Under the pieces are notes generated by a model. It did no database searches. It saw only the letters and a program-made list of their open reading frames with translations, and was not told the origin of the DNA. Shown one piece after another: positions 21,304 to 32,513 of a DNA stretch of 64,000 bases. The translations under genes and the position numbers were made by a program. Within the stretch, counting starts at the first letter, position 1. Every line of letters starts with the position of its first letter. Source of the stretch: Aurelia coerulea (lineage: Eukaryota > Cnidaria > Scyphozoa > Semaeostomeae > Ulmaridae). The stretch spans positions 14,656,001-14,720,000 of the forward strand of contig CM076954.1 in the NCBI GenBank assembly GCA_039566865.1, given 5' to 3'.

Positions 21304-24300
21304 CTATCCTCCGTGCAGGGTTGAAATGAATGTTATGTTGTCCTTATTTTGAATTTCATACTCAAGTTCACCCTTGAAGAAGAGGGAGAGAATGAGTTAG
21401 ATCACTTCAGAATAATGGGGGCTATCTGACATCCTATTTTGTCAGGGGGGGCAAAAAAGCCCCCCCCCTGCCTAGCTCTTGACTGGTAAAAGGTAGATTA
21501 ACCAAATTTGGTATGCTAATAGCTCTAGGTATGAACTTTGTAAAAACATAAAATTAATCTGAAATTGGCCATCCGTATTGCTTACGTCAGCATTCTCCTT
21601 TGTGTGGCCAAGAAATGCAACAAAATTGACAAAAAGCAGGAAAATGCGATAAAATCATATTTGGAGCACAATTTCCTTCCAGACATGAAACTGATGATAG
21701 ATTCCATCAAATAACATTAGTCTGCAAAAGAAGTTTGCAAAATACTGCAATTTTGCTCCTTTTTCGCGAAAATTGTGATTTGAAAATTTGCGATTTTGCC
21801 AGGAGTCAGTCCCAGAAAATGGTCTCCCTCCCCCTCATTTGTTCAAATGTTTCAATGAAACTTTGCCACCAGTAGCACAATAGGTAGCTAAGGGGGGGTG
21901 CAAATAGGGTTAATAGACTTTTGTTCCAAAGATGGCGTAAGGCAAGTTTTAACCGTGATCCTTTGCAACTCATGATGAATCGTCCAATCAAATTAATCGA
22001 CATTCAGTTCAAAATGGAAACCAGACTTAAACAGCCAGCTTTGTGTATTGGCCTTTGAAAAGTGAGTTCAACAGCTATTTGAACTTCTTGTCCTTGAGAA
22101 TCACTAGATTCCTAAGGTACTAAATATTGGATATTACATTGAAACTAGCTAATTGGAATTGTATATATTTCATGTGAAACTAGCGGCCTGAAATTATATC
22201 AAATCTGTCTTGTTATAATTCACAAAAGTAACTTACCATCAATTCCCAGTCAGCATCATTCACAAGCACAAGGATTCCGGGTCGTCTAAAATTGAGGAGA
22301 GTTATACAATACCGGGTGTCCCAAAATGATGTATTATTGTTTGATTGCTTACATGTCCATAACCACTGAACCGATTTTCAAAAACTTTGTTTTATTTGAT
22401 TGCCTAAAGGCTAAATTGCAGTTTAAGGTGTTGGTTGTCGATTTACCACGGCGTTTTCATGTCGAAAAGGAGATGGATAAACCTGCTCAAATTTAAGCCT
22501 TACATGGCATGAGAAAGAAATGGCCTATCTTTCCTGTCAACATTTTAGATGTGATACACAATGCTTAACTCCTATTCGTATTATCTAAACTCAGTATTAA
22601 CTGAATTCGTATGCTCTGAACGACATATATTCTCTGAATGACATATAAGTTCAGCCTTTTCATCACATCTAAACTATTGACTTGGAAAGTAGGCCACTTC
22701 TTTTTCATGCAATATAAGGCTTGAATTTGAGCAGGTTTATCTATCGTCTTTTCAACATGATGACATCGGCCTAAACCACAACCAACATCCTGAAATACAA
22801 TTTTGCCTTTCGGCAATCGGATAAAATAAAGTTTTTGAAAATCGGTTCATCGGTTATGGACATACAAGCAATCAAACGATAATACATCATTTTGGGACAC
22901 CCGGTAGAATATCACAATCGTCTGATGAAAAACGAACAATGCCGAGAAACATTGTTTGCAAAGAATCTAGTTGCCATTTTGAGTATTAAAATTGAAGTCG
23001 CATGATACAAGTGTTTCTTCGCCATTTCATGAAATGTTATCTGCGTAACATTTCAATTAATTGTATAAAATAATATAGGGGAGATCAGGGACATTTGTAA
23101 CAGGTGGCAATTGTAACACTGGCCCTCACACCTTGCAGAAAATTGTAAAAAATCTGATTTTTGCACAGAATATGCTCATCTTAACCCTATAAAGTATTAG
23201 CCACAGAATAGCCAAACATAGTAGTAGAAATTCACCTTTTTCACTAAAATTGGTCTTATCGTTCTAAAGCTAAAGGCTACTTTGCTTGGCAGTTCTTTTT
23301 CAACATGCCACAAAGAGAACTAAAAATTTGATGTTTCCACAACTTCAGCTTCAAAGAATGAAAGCGAGCATGCTAATCCTCCAAGGAATAAAACCTAAGG
23401 ACAAGTAAGTGCTTCTTGCATTTCTGCAGGCATGGGTTGCTCATAAGCAGAAATAGGACAAAATTTGATTGTGATTTTTTAAATTTTGTCTCAAAACTTT
23501 TCAAAGATATCTCCCACAAGCAAAACTGTAAAGAATACTAGTTAAATAAATTTCTGCATCAAATTTAGCCCTTTGGCTCCAAAATGAAAGGTTATTCATT
23601 GAAATGCGTGCATGATTCATAACTGTACATCTCACCAAATGCTGAATGCATCATTTTTGGGACACCCGGTACATTTACTCAAACACCTTGTTATGGTCAA
23701 ATAAATGAAGAAACTGTTGAAGAACTCACACACTGTCTCCTTGAATGAATAATTCAGGTCTTTCTTTCAACAAATTATCTTTTATCCATGGAAGAAGGGT
23801 CCTTATATTCCCTGTCAAACAAGAAGAAATTTTAAGGCTATTTGAAAACCACTCCATTTTCTATCTGAACTGTTTTTACTGATGAAAAAGCTCCTTTGTT
23901 TAAATTCTCTAGCTTACAGCATACAAAATTAGATAGAAAATTGCAAAAACAGGATTTTAACTTGCTTCCATGGACTATGTACATGCACACATTCTATCAA
24001 TTAAGCTACTGTACCTGAGCCTGGATTTTCTTCAGTGCTCTAGTTTTGATAATTTCTCAAACAACCTTCTGTAACTATTTTTCACGTACATGGGGATCAT
24101 TTCAGCCAACCATTCTGTGCCCTGCCTTAGAGAAATAGAACTTCCCTGCCTTGAATAAACGGTAGAGTCTACTGTGGTAAAATGGGTAAGTTTGGGGTAA
24201 AATGGGTAGGGTGAAAATTAGGATAAATTGTGCCAAAATCTCTATTCAGAGTTTTCCTCTAGCTAGAACCACTCGAACTACTCTCCTTGACATAAGGCAT

Positions 24301-27205
24301 GTTGACTTATCAGCTCGGGGTCTACCTTTTTCCAGCAATCAACAAAAATTCTTTACATTATGGCAAGAATTTATCAATAATATCAAAGACTGTAAATATT
24401 TCTAAGCAAGAATTCTTAGGCAGGAAAAAACCATGTAAATGTGTGCAAAGCATGTACTGTAATATGCAGCCTGCCTTAAAAAAATAGATCTTACCAACCT
24501 AGCAGATTTCTTTGCAGAGAAATTTTATCTCTCTGTACAGCAGCTCAAAAGCATAGAAATACAATTTAGTTCATGGCCACAGGCTCAAATCCTACTGGTC
24601 ATATCAAATGTTTATGTTTGTCTCTTTAAACTGTAAACTATACTTACATGTCGTATCAGCAGAAGGTAGAGTTACATCATGTTTCTTGATTTTATCAAAC
24701 AGCAGTTCTGCACCACCACTGAAAAAACAGGGTCAAGGGTTTTAAACAGTGTTAGAGACTTATATGCTGCAAGCCAGGGTGCATTCCATGCACTTAGGCC
24801 CAATTCCATGCAACAACTCTTTTAAACGTAAATGTAAAGATTTCCTCATGGACAAAATAAAACTAGACTCTTTTGTTAATTATGGATGGATTCTGAAATA
24901 GAATCTAAACTTAAGAATTTAAATCAAAGTGAAAGTTCCTGGCTAGTTAAACAGTTTCAATGGGTATGATGTCTCTTGTGTATTCATTGTAGGCACGTAT
25001 TCACTAATGAATAGCGATTCACTGATTTTTCGTTTGGTCGTCGAGCTATAATTTGAACCTAATATTTTGAAATCCTTTGTCCAAACATGTGGGTGTTTGC
25101 TGTCCCTAGAGTGATGTAGGACGTGCGAGAATCTATCTCGTCTATTATGATCAATGATTCGTTCACTTATTCTTCTTTTCGTTTCTCCAATGTATTGTTC
25201 TTGACAATCCTTTTCAGGTCATTTGCACAAATATACCACATTACTTTTATGTTCGAATTCTGTGTGGTCTTTTACTTTGAACTGCGTGCTTAGTTTTCTA
25301 CTTTTGTAAGCGACAAAAGGTTTCGTGTCCGATTTCAGGCAGTGTTTTAGGGTCCTTTTCATTTTAGCAAGGATATTTACGCCTTTCATACCGGCGTATG
25401 GTAACGTGAGTTGCACACGGTTATCTGACTTTGAGCTGCCTTCTTCGATGATCTTATCATTGTGGATATACTGATCTGTATATCAATTGGAAATCGCACG
25501 CGCCTGTGCAGTGGAAATCAAGCACCTTGAAGGGACTTGTAAAACGAGCAATTCTTATCTCATCCACCAAAGAAACAATGGAACAAGAACTTGAGCATCT
25601 GAAGCATGTTTTCTGCAAAATCAATGATTATCCACGAAAATTTGTTGAGAAAATTGTCATAGATGAAATGAGAAAAGAGGACAACAGGAGAAACAACGTT
25701 GAGAACAACATCCACAATGATAAGATCATCGAAGAAGGCAGCTCAAAGTCAGATAACCGTGTGCAACTCACGTTACCATACGCCGGTATGAAAGGCGTAA
25801 ATATCCTTGCTAAAATGAAAAGGACCCTAAAACACTACCTGAAATCGGACACGAAACCTTTTGTCGCTTACAAAAGTAGAAAACTAAGCACGCAGTTCAA
25901 AGTAAAAGACCACACAGAATTCGAACATAAAAGTAATGTGGTATATTTGTGCAAATGTCCTGAAAAAGATTGTCAAGAACAATACATTGGAGAAACGAAA
26001 AGAAGAATAAGTGAACGAATCATTGATCATAATAGACGAGATAGATTCTCGCACGTCCTACATCACTCTAGGGACAGCAAACACCCACATGTTTGGACAA
26101 AGGATTTCAAAATATTAGGTTCAAATTATAGCTCGACGACCAAACGAAAAATCAGTGAATCGCTATTCATTAGTGAATACGTGCCTACAATGAATACACA
26201 AGAGACATCATACCCATTGAAACTGTTTAATTAGCCAGGAACTTTCACTTTGATTTAAATTCTTAAGTTTAGATTCTAACTGATCTATGTAAACCCTTAG
26301 GGATGTACATTCTCAATTGTTTGTAATATAGATTTTAGATGTTTACGCTGTACTCATTCACCTGATGATGCCGTATGGATATACAGCGAAATATTGTAAA
26401 CTTTATCAATGGATATTGAAACATGAAGCTTCTCGTAATACTTTTTCTTATCAAACTCTACGCCCGTTGTAACATTTTCAATTCTGAAATAGCTTTTTAA
26501 CTGATATTGTATACATATATATACCTCATTACATAATTTTTTTTTTCATACTTTTACTTTGTGAACCAAACTGAAAACAAGTTTTTATACTTAGTTTGTA
26601 ATTTCACTTTAAAGAATATTATACATACATACATACATACATACAATCGGTTCTTGGGATGATGGCGTACGGAAATCTAACTGCCTTGGCATGAACATGA
26701 AGTTGACCTCGATTCTTATGTAAACTAGCAGTTTTTTTTATGATCAAATATATATGGTGTGTATTCTCTCTCCCTGAAAATACCTGGCGTACGAAAGCTT
26801 AGGGTTCGGCGTACTTCGGCGTAGGTTTTACATGGATGGAATGCACCCTGGCTGACTAAAGGCTGCAAGCCATGTTTTGCTAATTTTACCACTCTCCTAT
26901 CAGTCTGTTGTTTGTGATTATGTGTATGTTTGGCTTAGACTAGTTCATTCGTCTGCCTGCTTAGATGCATGTTAGTTTTGAAAATTTTTACGTTTTTTTA
27001 AGTTTAAGTAAGATTAAGAAAGAAGATTAATTTTTGAAATAATTTTTCATCTGCCTAGTTGTCTTCGCACTTAAAATTTGCAACCACTCCAATTCTGCCA
27101 AGCCTCTAAGGATTTACTCCTTTCGGTTGTTGCAACAGAAATATCTTTACAATACCTGAATTCCAAGCAAACAGTGAGAGCTTTTGCGTCGCTGCCAGCA
27201 GCCAT
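21304..27205 (-). CDS. URM1: URM1, ubiquitin-related modifier 1 (five exons)
   Basis: Reading the minus strand, the coding exons are 27205-27156, 24718-24648, 23811-23730, 22285-22237 and 21372-21304. All have GT/AG borders and matching phases and give a 106-residue protein. It starts [16 protein letters not shown], then [55 protein letters not shown] and FISTLHGG. The length and all conserved blocks match URM1 (101 aa in human). The C-terminal Gly-Gly is the site that the MOCS3/Uba4 enzyme thiocarboxylates, so the protein can serve as sulfur donor for tRNA wobble-uridine 2-thiolation and as a protein modifier in the cytosol. The gene is head-to-head with RPL35. Intron 1 holds a Penelope-like element. 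A palindromic MITE ends only 26 bp before the acceptor of exon 4. Confidence 0.95.
22312..22904. mobile_element. Tc1/mariner-like palindromic MITE, copy B
   Basis: A 593-bp element with ends CCGGGTGTCCCAAAATGATG and CATCATTTTGGGACACCCGG, flanked by TA on both sides (22310-22311 and 22905-22906). The arms pair over most of the length, for example CATGTCCATAACC against GGTTATGGACATAC and GTTTATC/GATAAAC blocks. It lies in the URM1 intron next to exon 4. A lone matching end (TTTTTGGGACACCCGGTA) occurs at 23655-23672. Confidence 0.85.
24900..25472 (-). mobile_element. Inverted 5'-truncated copy of the Penelope-like element
   Basis: This is the reverse complement of about 25711-26275, almost base for base (for example AGTTAAACAGTTTCAATGGG against CCCATTGAAACTGTTTAATT). 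It covers the GIY-YIG coding part, with small changes including loss of part of the frame near CTTTTCAGGTCATTTG. The two copies face each other across about 240 bp of spacer. Such tail-to-tail partial copies are common in Penelope-like elements. Confidence 0.85.
25506..26234 (+). CDS. Penelope-like retroelement protein, C-terminal GIY-YIG endonuclease part
   Basis: A 242-codon open frame. Residues 1-60 resemble the end of a reverse-transcriptase thumb/linker ([20 protein letters not shown]). Residues 145-223 form a GIY-YIG nuclease of the Penelope type: VVYLCKCP with CxC...C spacing, then [10 protein letters not shown], a basic helix with DHNRRD, and a glutamate in RKISESLFI (E218). The family uses this single-strand nicking activity to prime reverse transcription. 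The reverse transcriptase core is missing upstream, so this copy is 5'-truncated and cannot move by itself. The start codon is arbitrary because the real ORF would begin further upstream. It sits antisense inside URM1 intron 1. Confidence 0.85.
   Translation: MQWKSSTLKGLVKRAILISSTKETMEQELEHLKHVFCKINDYPRKFVEKIVIDEMRKEDNRRNNVENNIHNDKIIEEGSSKSDNRVQLTLPYAGMKGVNILAKMKRTLKHYLKSDTKPFVAYKSRKLSTQFKVKDHTEFEHKSNVVYLCKCPEKDCQEQYIGETKRRISERIIDHNRRDRFSHVLHHSRDSKHPHVWTKDFKILGSNYSSTTKRKISESLFISEYVPTMNTQETSYPLKLFN
26362..26391 (+). ncRNA. Hammerhead-ribozyme-like core in the Penelope-like tail
   Basis: CTGATGA (26362-26368) is followed by a hairpin (GCCGTAT, loop GGAT, ATACAGC with one mismatch) and then GAAA (26388-26391). 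This is the conserved core order of a hammerhead ribozyme, and such ribozymes are known in Penelope-like elements. I could not fold convincing stems I and III from the flanks (CTGTACTCATTCAC before, TATTGTAAAC after). It may be a decayed or unusual version. Confidence 0.45.
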
Positions 27206-27308
27206 CTTGGCCTAAATGAAGTCTGAAGAATTGTTGCTGTTGTGGCTCACTTGCTGGTATCCAGGCCTCAAGCCGCGTCATGTCTCTTCCATATTCTCCG
27301 CTGTAAAA
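27206..27308. promoter_or_regulatory. Probable bidirectional promoter of URM1 and RPL35
   Basis: Only 103 bp separate the URM1 start codon (minus) from the RPL35 start codon (plus), so both promoters and both 5' UTRs must fit here. CTCTTCC at about 27285 resembles the pyrimidine tract at the start of ribosomal-protein mRNAs. No TATA box is seen. Overlap of the two 5' UTRs is possible. Confidence 0.65.
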
Positions 27309-30300
27309 ATGGTGGGTACCTTTTATTGTTAGTTTATAATCTGTAATCATCGGCACTAAAGCTGATTTCATGCTCATATTCTAGCTGCCAAACGCTATGA
27401 CGTTTATTATTTGTGTTATTTCATCAAACATATTTCGAATCTAGTTATTTATCGCTCTATAATTGTTGTCAAATTAAAGATCCCCATGGGCCTAAAATCT
27501 GTCAATCTCATGTTGTTGAAAAATATATGTATTCAGTTCATATTCATATTCAGTTTTCATATTTTAAATTCCACTACATAAAATTTAGTAAAAATAACTA
27601 TGCTAAGAAACAACTAGAAAAAAAATTACAGTAATACAAGAAATTAATACATTGTGCAAATACAAAACGAAGAAGATAAATTGTATGCAGGGAATTACTT
27701 AAAGGAGGAGCTCTCTCAGTAGGTAAACTAATCGAGGAGAGAGCCCCCCTGCCGTATCCTAAGATATTCTCTATTAACTTTAGATGAATTTAAATAAATC
27801 CTAAAACGTAGATGGAATTGCATTTCCCAGAAAGAGGGTCCCGAAGTCACGGACTATTCCGTGAACGTTCCGTGACAACGTTCCGTGGTTGCCCGTGACG
27901 AAATGGAGTTTTATTTCGTCACGGAACGTCTTCACGGAACGTTCCAGCTAAGCGGCCTAAATGCTAGCCTTCTGTGTTCCCACCAGTCAAGAGAATAGAG
28001 AGATGCTAAACTAGACTAATGCATAGTATTGAAATAAATACTTTCAGTGTATTTTCTTGAAATTATGGAATTTTATGAATATTCCGTGAAGACATTCCGT
28101 GACGAACTTAGCTCAATATCGTCACGGACACAGGCCATCGAATGGACCGCTGAGAATAGTCCTTACTCTTTCGTAGATAAAAGTTTAACATCTGCTTGTG
28201 TCTTTCATTTTGAATAGATTCTGGACCTCCATGGCTGTATTTTTAGTAAATATTGCATTAAACTGTCTGCCAGACCGTTGTTCCATTTCGATGGAATTTG
28301 CACGAGGAACAAGCAACTAAATGTCATCTTTGAGAGGACGAAATACTCCTTCACAGCTCCAAGGATAGTTTGTCTGAAATGGCAACCGAAAGTGACCAAT
28401 AGGCCGTAAGAGTATGACATTTTCGATTATTACAAAATCGTGCCATGATCGTCGGTTTTGCCCTCGTCACAACAGGCAACAAAAAAGCAATAGAAAGAAA
28501 ATTCATGTTCTGACTCGAGACGTATGTCATTTAATCACAAAGCGCTCCAAAGTATGTAGGCCTAGCGGAAAACAAGCAGTGTACCGACTTCCAAATAAAA
28601 GAACGGGTATTTTGTTTAAAGACCGCAATGCTGCACACTGTCAGCTATTCATGTTAATGGGAAACAATAGCTAGAACAAAAGCTCTTTCAAACATATGAA
28701 AGTTAACATTGTCCGTGACAAGTTATGGCCCGTGACAATTTTCAGTTCATTTAGGCTTCACAGACGCCCACGGAACGTTCACGGAATAGTCCGTGACTTC
28801 GGGACCCTCCTTTCCCAGACTGATAAGTTTGCAAAGTGCGCACGGAAGATGCGCGCCTGGCTATTGTTTTAAGAAGAATGGTTCTATTGTTGTTCCTTTG
28901 TTCTAAATGAAATTGCGCGCGGAAGATCTTCCGCCCGCACGACATAAATAGCAGTCTGGTGCATTTCATCATGCTATGAAGCCCATGTGCCTAAATGCGC
29001 AGACAAGCCCACACCAGGTAGGCCACCATCGTGGCACCATATGTGGCCTCTTGTAGAAATGTTTGAGTGAAAAGAAGCACAGATTGTCAGATCATCCTCA
29101 GTTGAGGCTTGAGCTAAGTTACAATGTTTTGAATTTGAAATACGAAAACTGAACTGAAGAATCCCATCCATGCACAACCAGCAGCATGCAGCAGCTCGAA
29201 ATTTTATTGGGTTGCAAAGAACTTTTCATTTGGGCTTTCTAATTGTTAATACTGAGATGACAACAGGGTCAGGAGATTACTGTTCTACAGTACCTTCCAC
29301 TTTCACATAAATTTCTGAGGATTTAGGGGGCTGTCCTTGATACAACAATGTCAATAATGAAGCACTATAATTTGCAATAATTCATTTTAACACAAACAAA
29401 ACCAGGAGATAAAGAGCCTGCATGATTTGTCTGGCCTTGTTATGGAGTAACATTTATAAATAGCAGACTTTCACATATGATGGATGATAATAAATGGGCT
29501 ATTTTAGAAACTGCACACACAAAGTGACTGTTTCATGCAAAATATCTATTTGAGGTTTTCAAAGTACCCCAAGCCCCTCCCCCATCCAAAGCATCCCATA
29601 AGAGATTGACAATTTTCCCTGTTATGAGTGGATTGACCTCAGTAGTTGCAGTTTTGAATGCTGATTTGTTCTATTACCATGTTTGCATGAAAGGATAGAG
29701 ATTCTATCATTGTGTTTGGAATTTATAACAATATGCAGGAAGTGGAAGCAATGGAACCACAGATTGGACAAAATGCCAAGGAAAAATCTGATAAAACAGA
29801 CATCCATCAGAAATTTAATGTGAAAGAATCAGAATGTCCTCATAAAGCGGGTAGGAGGGATCAAGAATGGACTTCTTTTCTAGAAAAAAGAGTCAAGACC
29901 AATTGACATATTTCTTCTGTTATGTATTTGAAAGGTTTAAGTGATTGCTGCAAGAGCTTTCTGTATGTTCAAAAATTTACCAAATTCAAACAACTGGGAC
30001 AATGCCCCTCAATCTAAAATGATGCAGAATAGATGATATGTGGAATAGTCAATCTTAGATTTGTAAAAAATCCATCAAATATGCTTGATCTGTGGTCTAG
30101 ATCAATGTTGTTTGCCAGATAAAGGCATATTGTATGTTGTTCAAATATTCAAATATTAGAGTGTTCAAATAACTTAAAATTTTCTTGTGGAGTTTCTTGT
30201 TTTAAGTTTGCCAACCCCTGATTTGTGTGTAAAGATCCAGTTTTTACTGTTCTGTTGCAGGCAAAAGTTAAGGCTCATGAGCTTAGGGGCAAGAAGAAGG

Positions 30301-32513
30301 AGGATTTGCTCAAACAATTAGATGAGCTAAAGACTGAGCTGCAGCAACTTTGTGTTGCCAAAGTTACAGGAGGACAACCATCAAAATTGTCAAAAATGTA
30401 AGTAAAATATTTTGAAAATAGCTTCTGAATTTCCAATATATGTTGATAATGAATTTTGGATGATTTGAAACGTTTAGAAAAATGATATGAGTCTTATCTA
30501 GCATTAGGCCACTCAACTTGCTGATTATGTAGAAATGTCTCTACTAATCTCATGTATTTGTCTAATAGATGAAATGAATCAAAGCGAATGTTGTGTTGCT
30601 CCTCATTCTACGATTTGTGACAAAGCTGCACTTCCCACCAGACATGCCAGCTTCTGAATTATTTAACAAATGCATAGTAGATGAATAAAAAAGATGTACC
30701 TACACTATTTGAACAATTGTACACAAAAACTAAAGGATCAATCTGAAAAATTGCGAATCCGTTGTCTGGCTGAAGGTTTTACTTACAGGCTGTTATTCAA
30801 CCATCATGCCCTACATGTGCCTTCTTTTAGTTTGTCTGTGTTGCCCCCATTTTATTGGTCCATGGCAACAGCAAAGGCCAACCAACAGATGGCATGTGTA
30901 ATGCTTGATGGGTGAATAAGAGCCGTTAAATCTGAGAATTTATTCATGATTTACAATGAACGATCTTAGTCGCAAATGGGGAAATTGCCAAAAACTAGCG
31001 TCCGTGGGCTTTGTGTGGCTCAATTCAATAATTCAATCCCACTTTTAAAAGATAACAATGGATCTTGCAGATGAGAGACTTGAAGAAAGGAATTTATTTA
31101 TTGCCTAAATTTGGGTTTGCAAATGTTACTAAACATCAGGGGCGAAGCTAAAGAAAATTGTTGGGGGGGGGGTGCAGACACTCCAATTTGCCGACAAAAA
31201 AACGAAAATACCATTATATATCATCAAAGTTTGAAACGGATAAGCAATGGATGATTAAATTCAAAATGTAGACACTTGGCATAGTATTTCAGGGGCATAC
31301 ACAGCACTTGATGAGTTGGGGGGGGGGTTTATGGGGCGTGGGCTAGGAAATTTTTTGTGACCACGCCCTTCAGACGCTCGGAAAATGAGGGAAACGCCCA
31401 TTTTAGTTTTATTTTGCATCGTAAAAATGGCTGCAATGAACACAAAATGGGCAGGATGTTTTATTGAATTGCATTGAGAATTTATACCCATCTTAGCAAG
31501 TTAATCTAGGAAAGTAAACGAACATGTCAGAGTACAGCTAGCTCTTCAAATTATTTTGATGAAATTGCTTGGTAGCAAATAGGGAACCCTATAGCCAATG
31601 ACACGCACAGGTTAAGACAAATGGGATCTTGAAATAAGTAGGTCTGGGGGCAAAGCCACCAGGAAAATTTTGAGAATATGCATTCTACTTTGGTTTAGAA
31701 TGCCTCTCCCAAGACCCAAGATGGTTCAGTCATTCAGTTCAAAGAAATCGGTCACTGAGTTTCACACCAACCTTTTGAAAGATTTGGAAACTGTATTCGC
31801 CGACAGACACTCAGTAGTACCAGTACCAAGGAAACGTTTTTGATTTGCCAACAGATATTATCAATTTGCCGACAAACTGAATGTTGGGGGGGTGCGGCAC
31901 CCCCCCCCACACCCCCCCTTTGGCTACGCCCCTGCTAAACATACATCTCAGGCGTTCATTGGATTCTTAAAGGCACAACTATCATGGCATCATTATTTAA
32001 TCAGTTATGACAAAAAGCATATTTAAGTCCAATACAACAAAAACTGGTTTTTTAGCCCCAGACCCCCAAATTTTTCAAAACTCATTTTTCAATTAAATCA
32101 GCTCCGTATTACGCTTCCAATGAGCTCTCAACCACTTTAATAGCCTTATCTTTTGCCAAGACTTTCGCGAATGGGTGTTCAAACGGCATTTTTCCCACTG
32201 TGACCCTGTAGAGATGTTCATATTTATGTTTGACACTATTGTGACGTCTTGGACTTAATATCATTGTCCAATGTTTTTCAGAAAAATTGTGAGAAAGTCC
32301 ATTGCCAAAGTGCTGACAGTTGTTAACCAGACACAACGTGCCAACTTGAGAAAGTTCCACAAAAACAAGAAGTACAAGCCTCTGGACTTGCGCCCCAAGA
32401 AGACCCGTGCCATCAGACGTGCCCTCACCAAACATGAAGCCTCACGCAAGACCCTCAGGCAACAGAAAAGGGACCAACATTTTGGTGTAAGAAAATTTGC
32501 TGTAAAGGAATAA
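27309..32513 (+). CDS. RPL35: 60S ribosomal protein L35 (uL29), three coding exons
   Basis: Coding exons are 27309-27311 (the ATG alone, followed by GTGGGT), 30261-30397 and 32282-32513. Joined they give exactly 123 residues, the usual animal length. Conserved blocks are [65 protein letters not shown] and VRKFAVKE at the end. The protein is part of the large subunit near the peptide exit tunnel. An exon that stops right after the start codon is also the arrangement in vertebrate RPL35 as I know it. A pyrimidine-rich start lies just upstream. Intron 1 (2.9 kb) and intron 2 (1.9 kb) each carry DNA-transposon remnants (27832-28810; 30788-30924 and 31137-31934). Confidence 0.95.
27832..28810. mobile_element. 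979-bp non-autonomous element with 9-bp target duplication (MuDR-like)
   Basis: TTTCCCAGA flanks both ends directly (27823-27831 and 28811-28819). The inverted ends read GAGGGTCCCGAAGTCACGGA and TCCGTGACTTCGGGACCCTC, with further pairing through CTATTCCGTGAACGTTCCGT. Inner CACGGAACGT/ACGTTCCGTG motifs repeat several times. No transposase is present. A 9-bp duplication fits the MuDR/MULE group. It lies in RPL35 intron 1. Confidence 0.8.
28811..30260. other. RPL35 intron 1 remainder, nothing recognised
   Basis: AT-rich intronic sequence. Short open frames show no domain. Confidence 0.5.
30788..30924. mobile_element. Short MITE with GGCTSTTATTCAMCCATCA ends
   Basis: GGCTGTTATTCAACCATCAT at the left pairs with TGATGGGTGAATAAGAGCC at the right, about 20 bp. 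Inner CATGTGCC/GGCATGTG also pairs. It is 137 bp and non-coding, in RPL35 intron 2. Confidence 0.6.
31137..31934. mobile_element. hAT-type non-autonomous element with perfect 8-bp target duplication
   Basis: Ends CAGGGGCGAAGCTAAAG and CTTTGGCTACGCCCCTG are flanked by the exact direct repeat CTAAACAT (31129-31136 and 31935-31942). Eight-bp duplications and CAGGGGC ends are typical of hAT elements. The interior has G-runs near each end and a second CAGGGGCATAC-type end at 31291, suggesting nested hAT debris. No transposase remains. It is in RPL35 intron 2. Confidence 0.9.

Larger units (their letters stand above)
24772..26853. mobile_element. Composite element with AGCCAGGGTGCATTCCAT ends, containing a Penelope-like element
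   Basis: The inverted ends AGCCAGGGTGCATTCCAT (24772) and ATGGAATGCACCCTGGCT (to 26853) bound 2.08 kb inside URM1 intron 1. Between them lie an inverted truncated copy of a Penelope-like 3' region (about 24900-25472) and a forward copy (about 25500-26410). The outer repeats may belong to a MITE into which the Penelope element inserted. I see no clean target duplication. Confidence 0.6.

Noticed and set aside
32109..32449. Minus-strand frames over RPL35 exon 3
   Set aside because: Shadows of the conserved plus-strand ribosomal protein exon.
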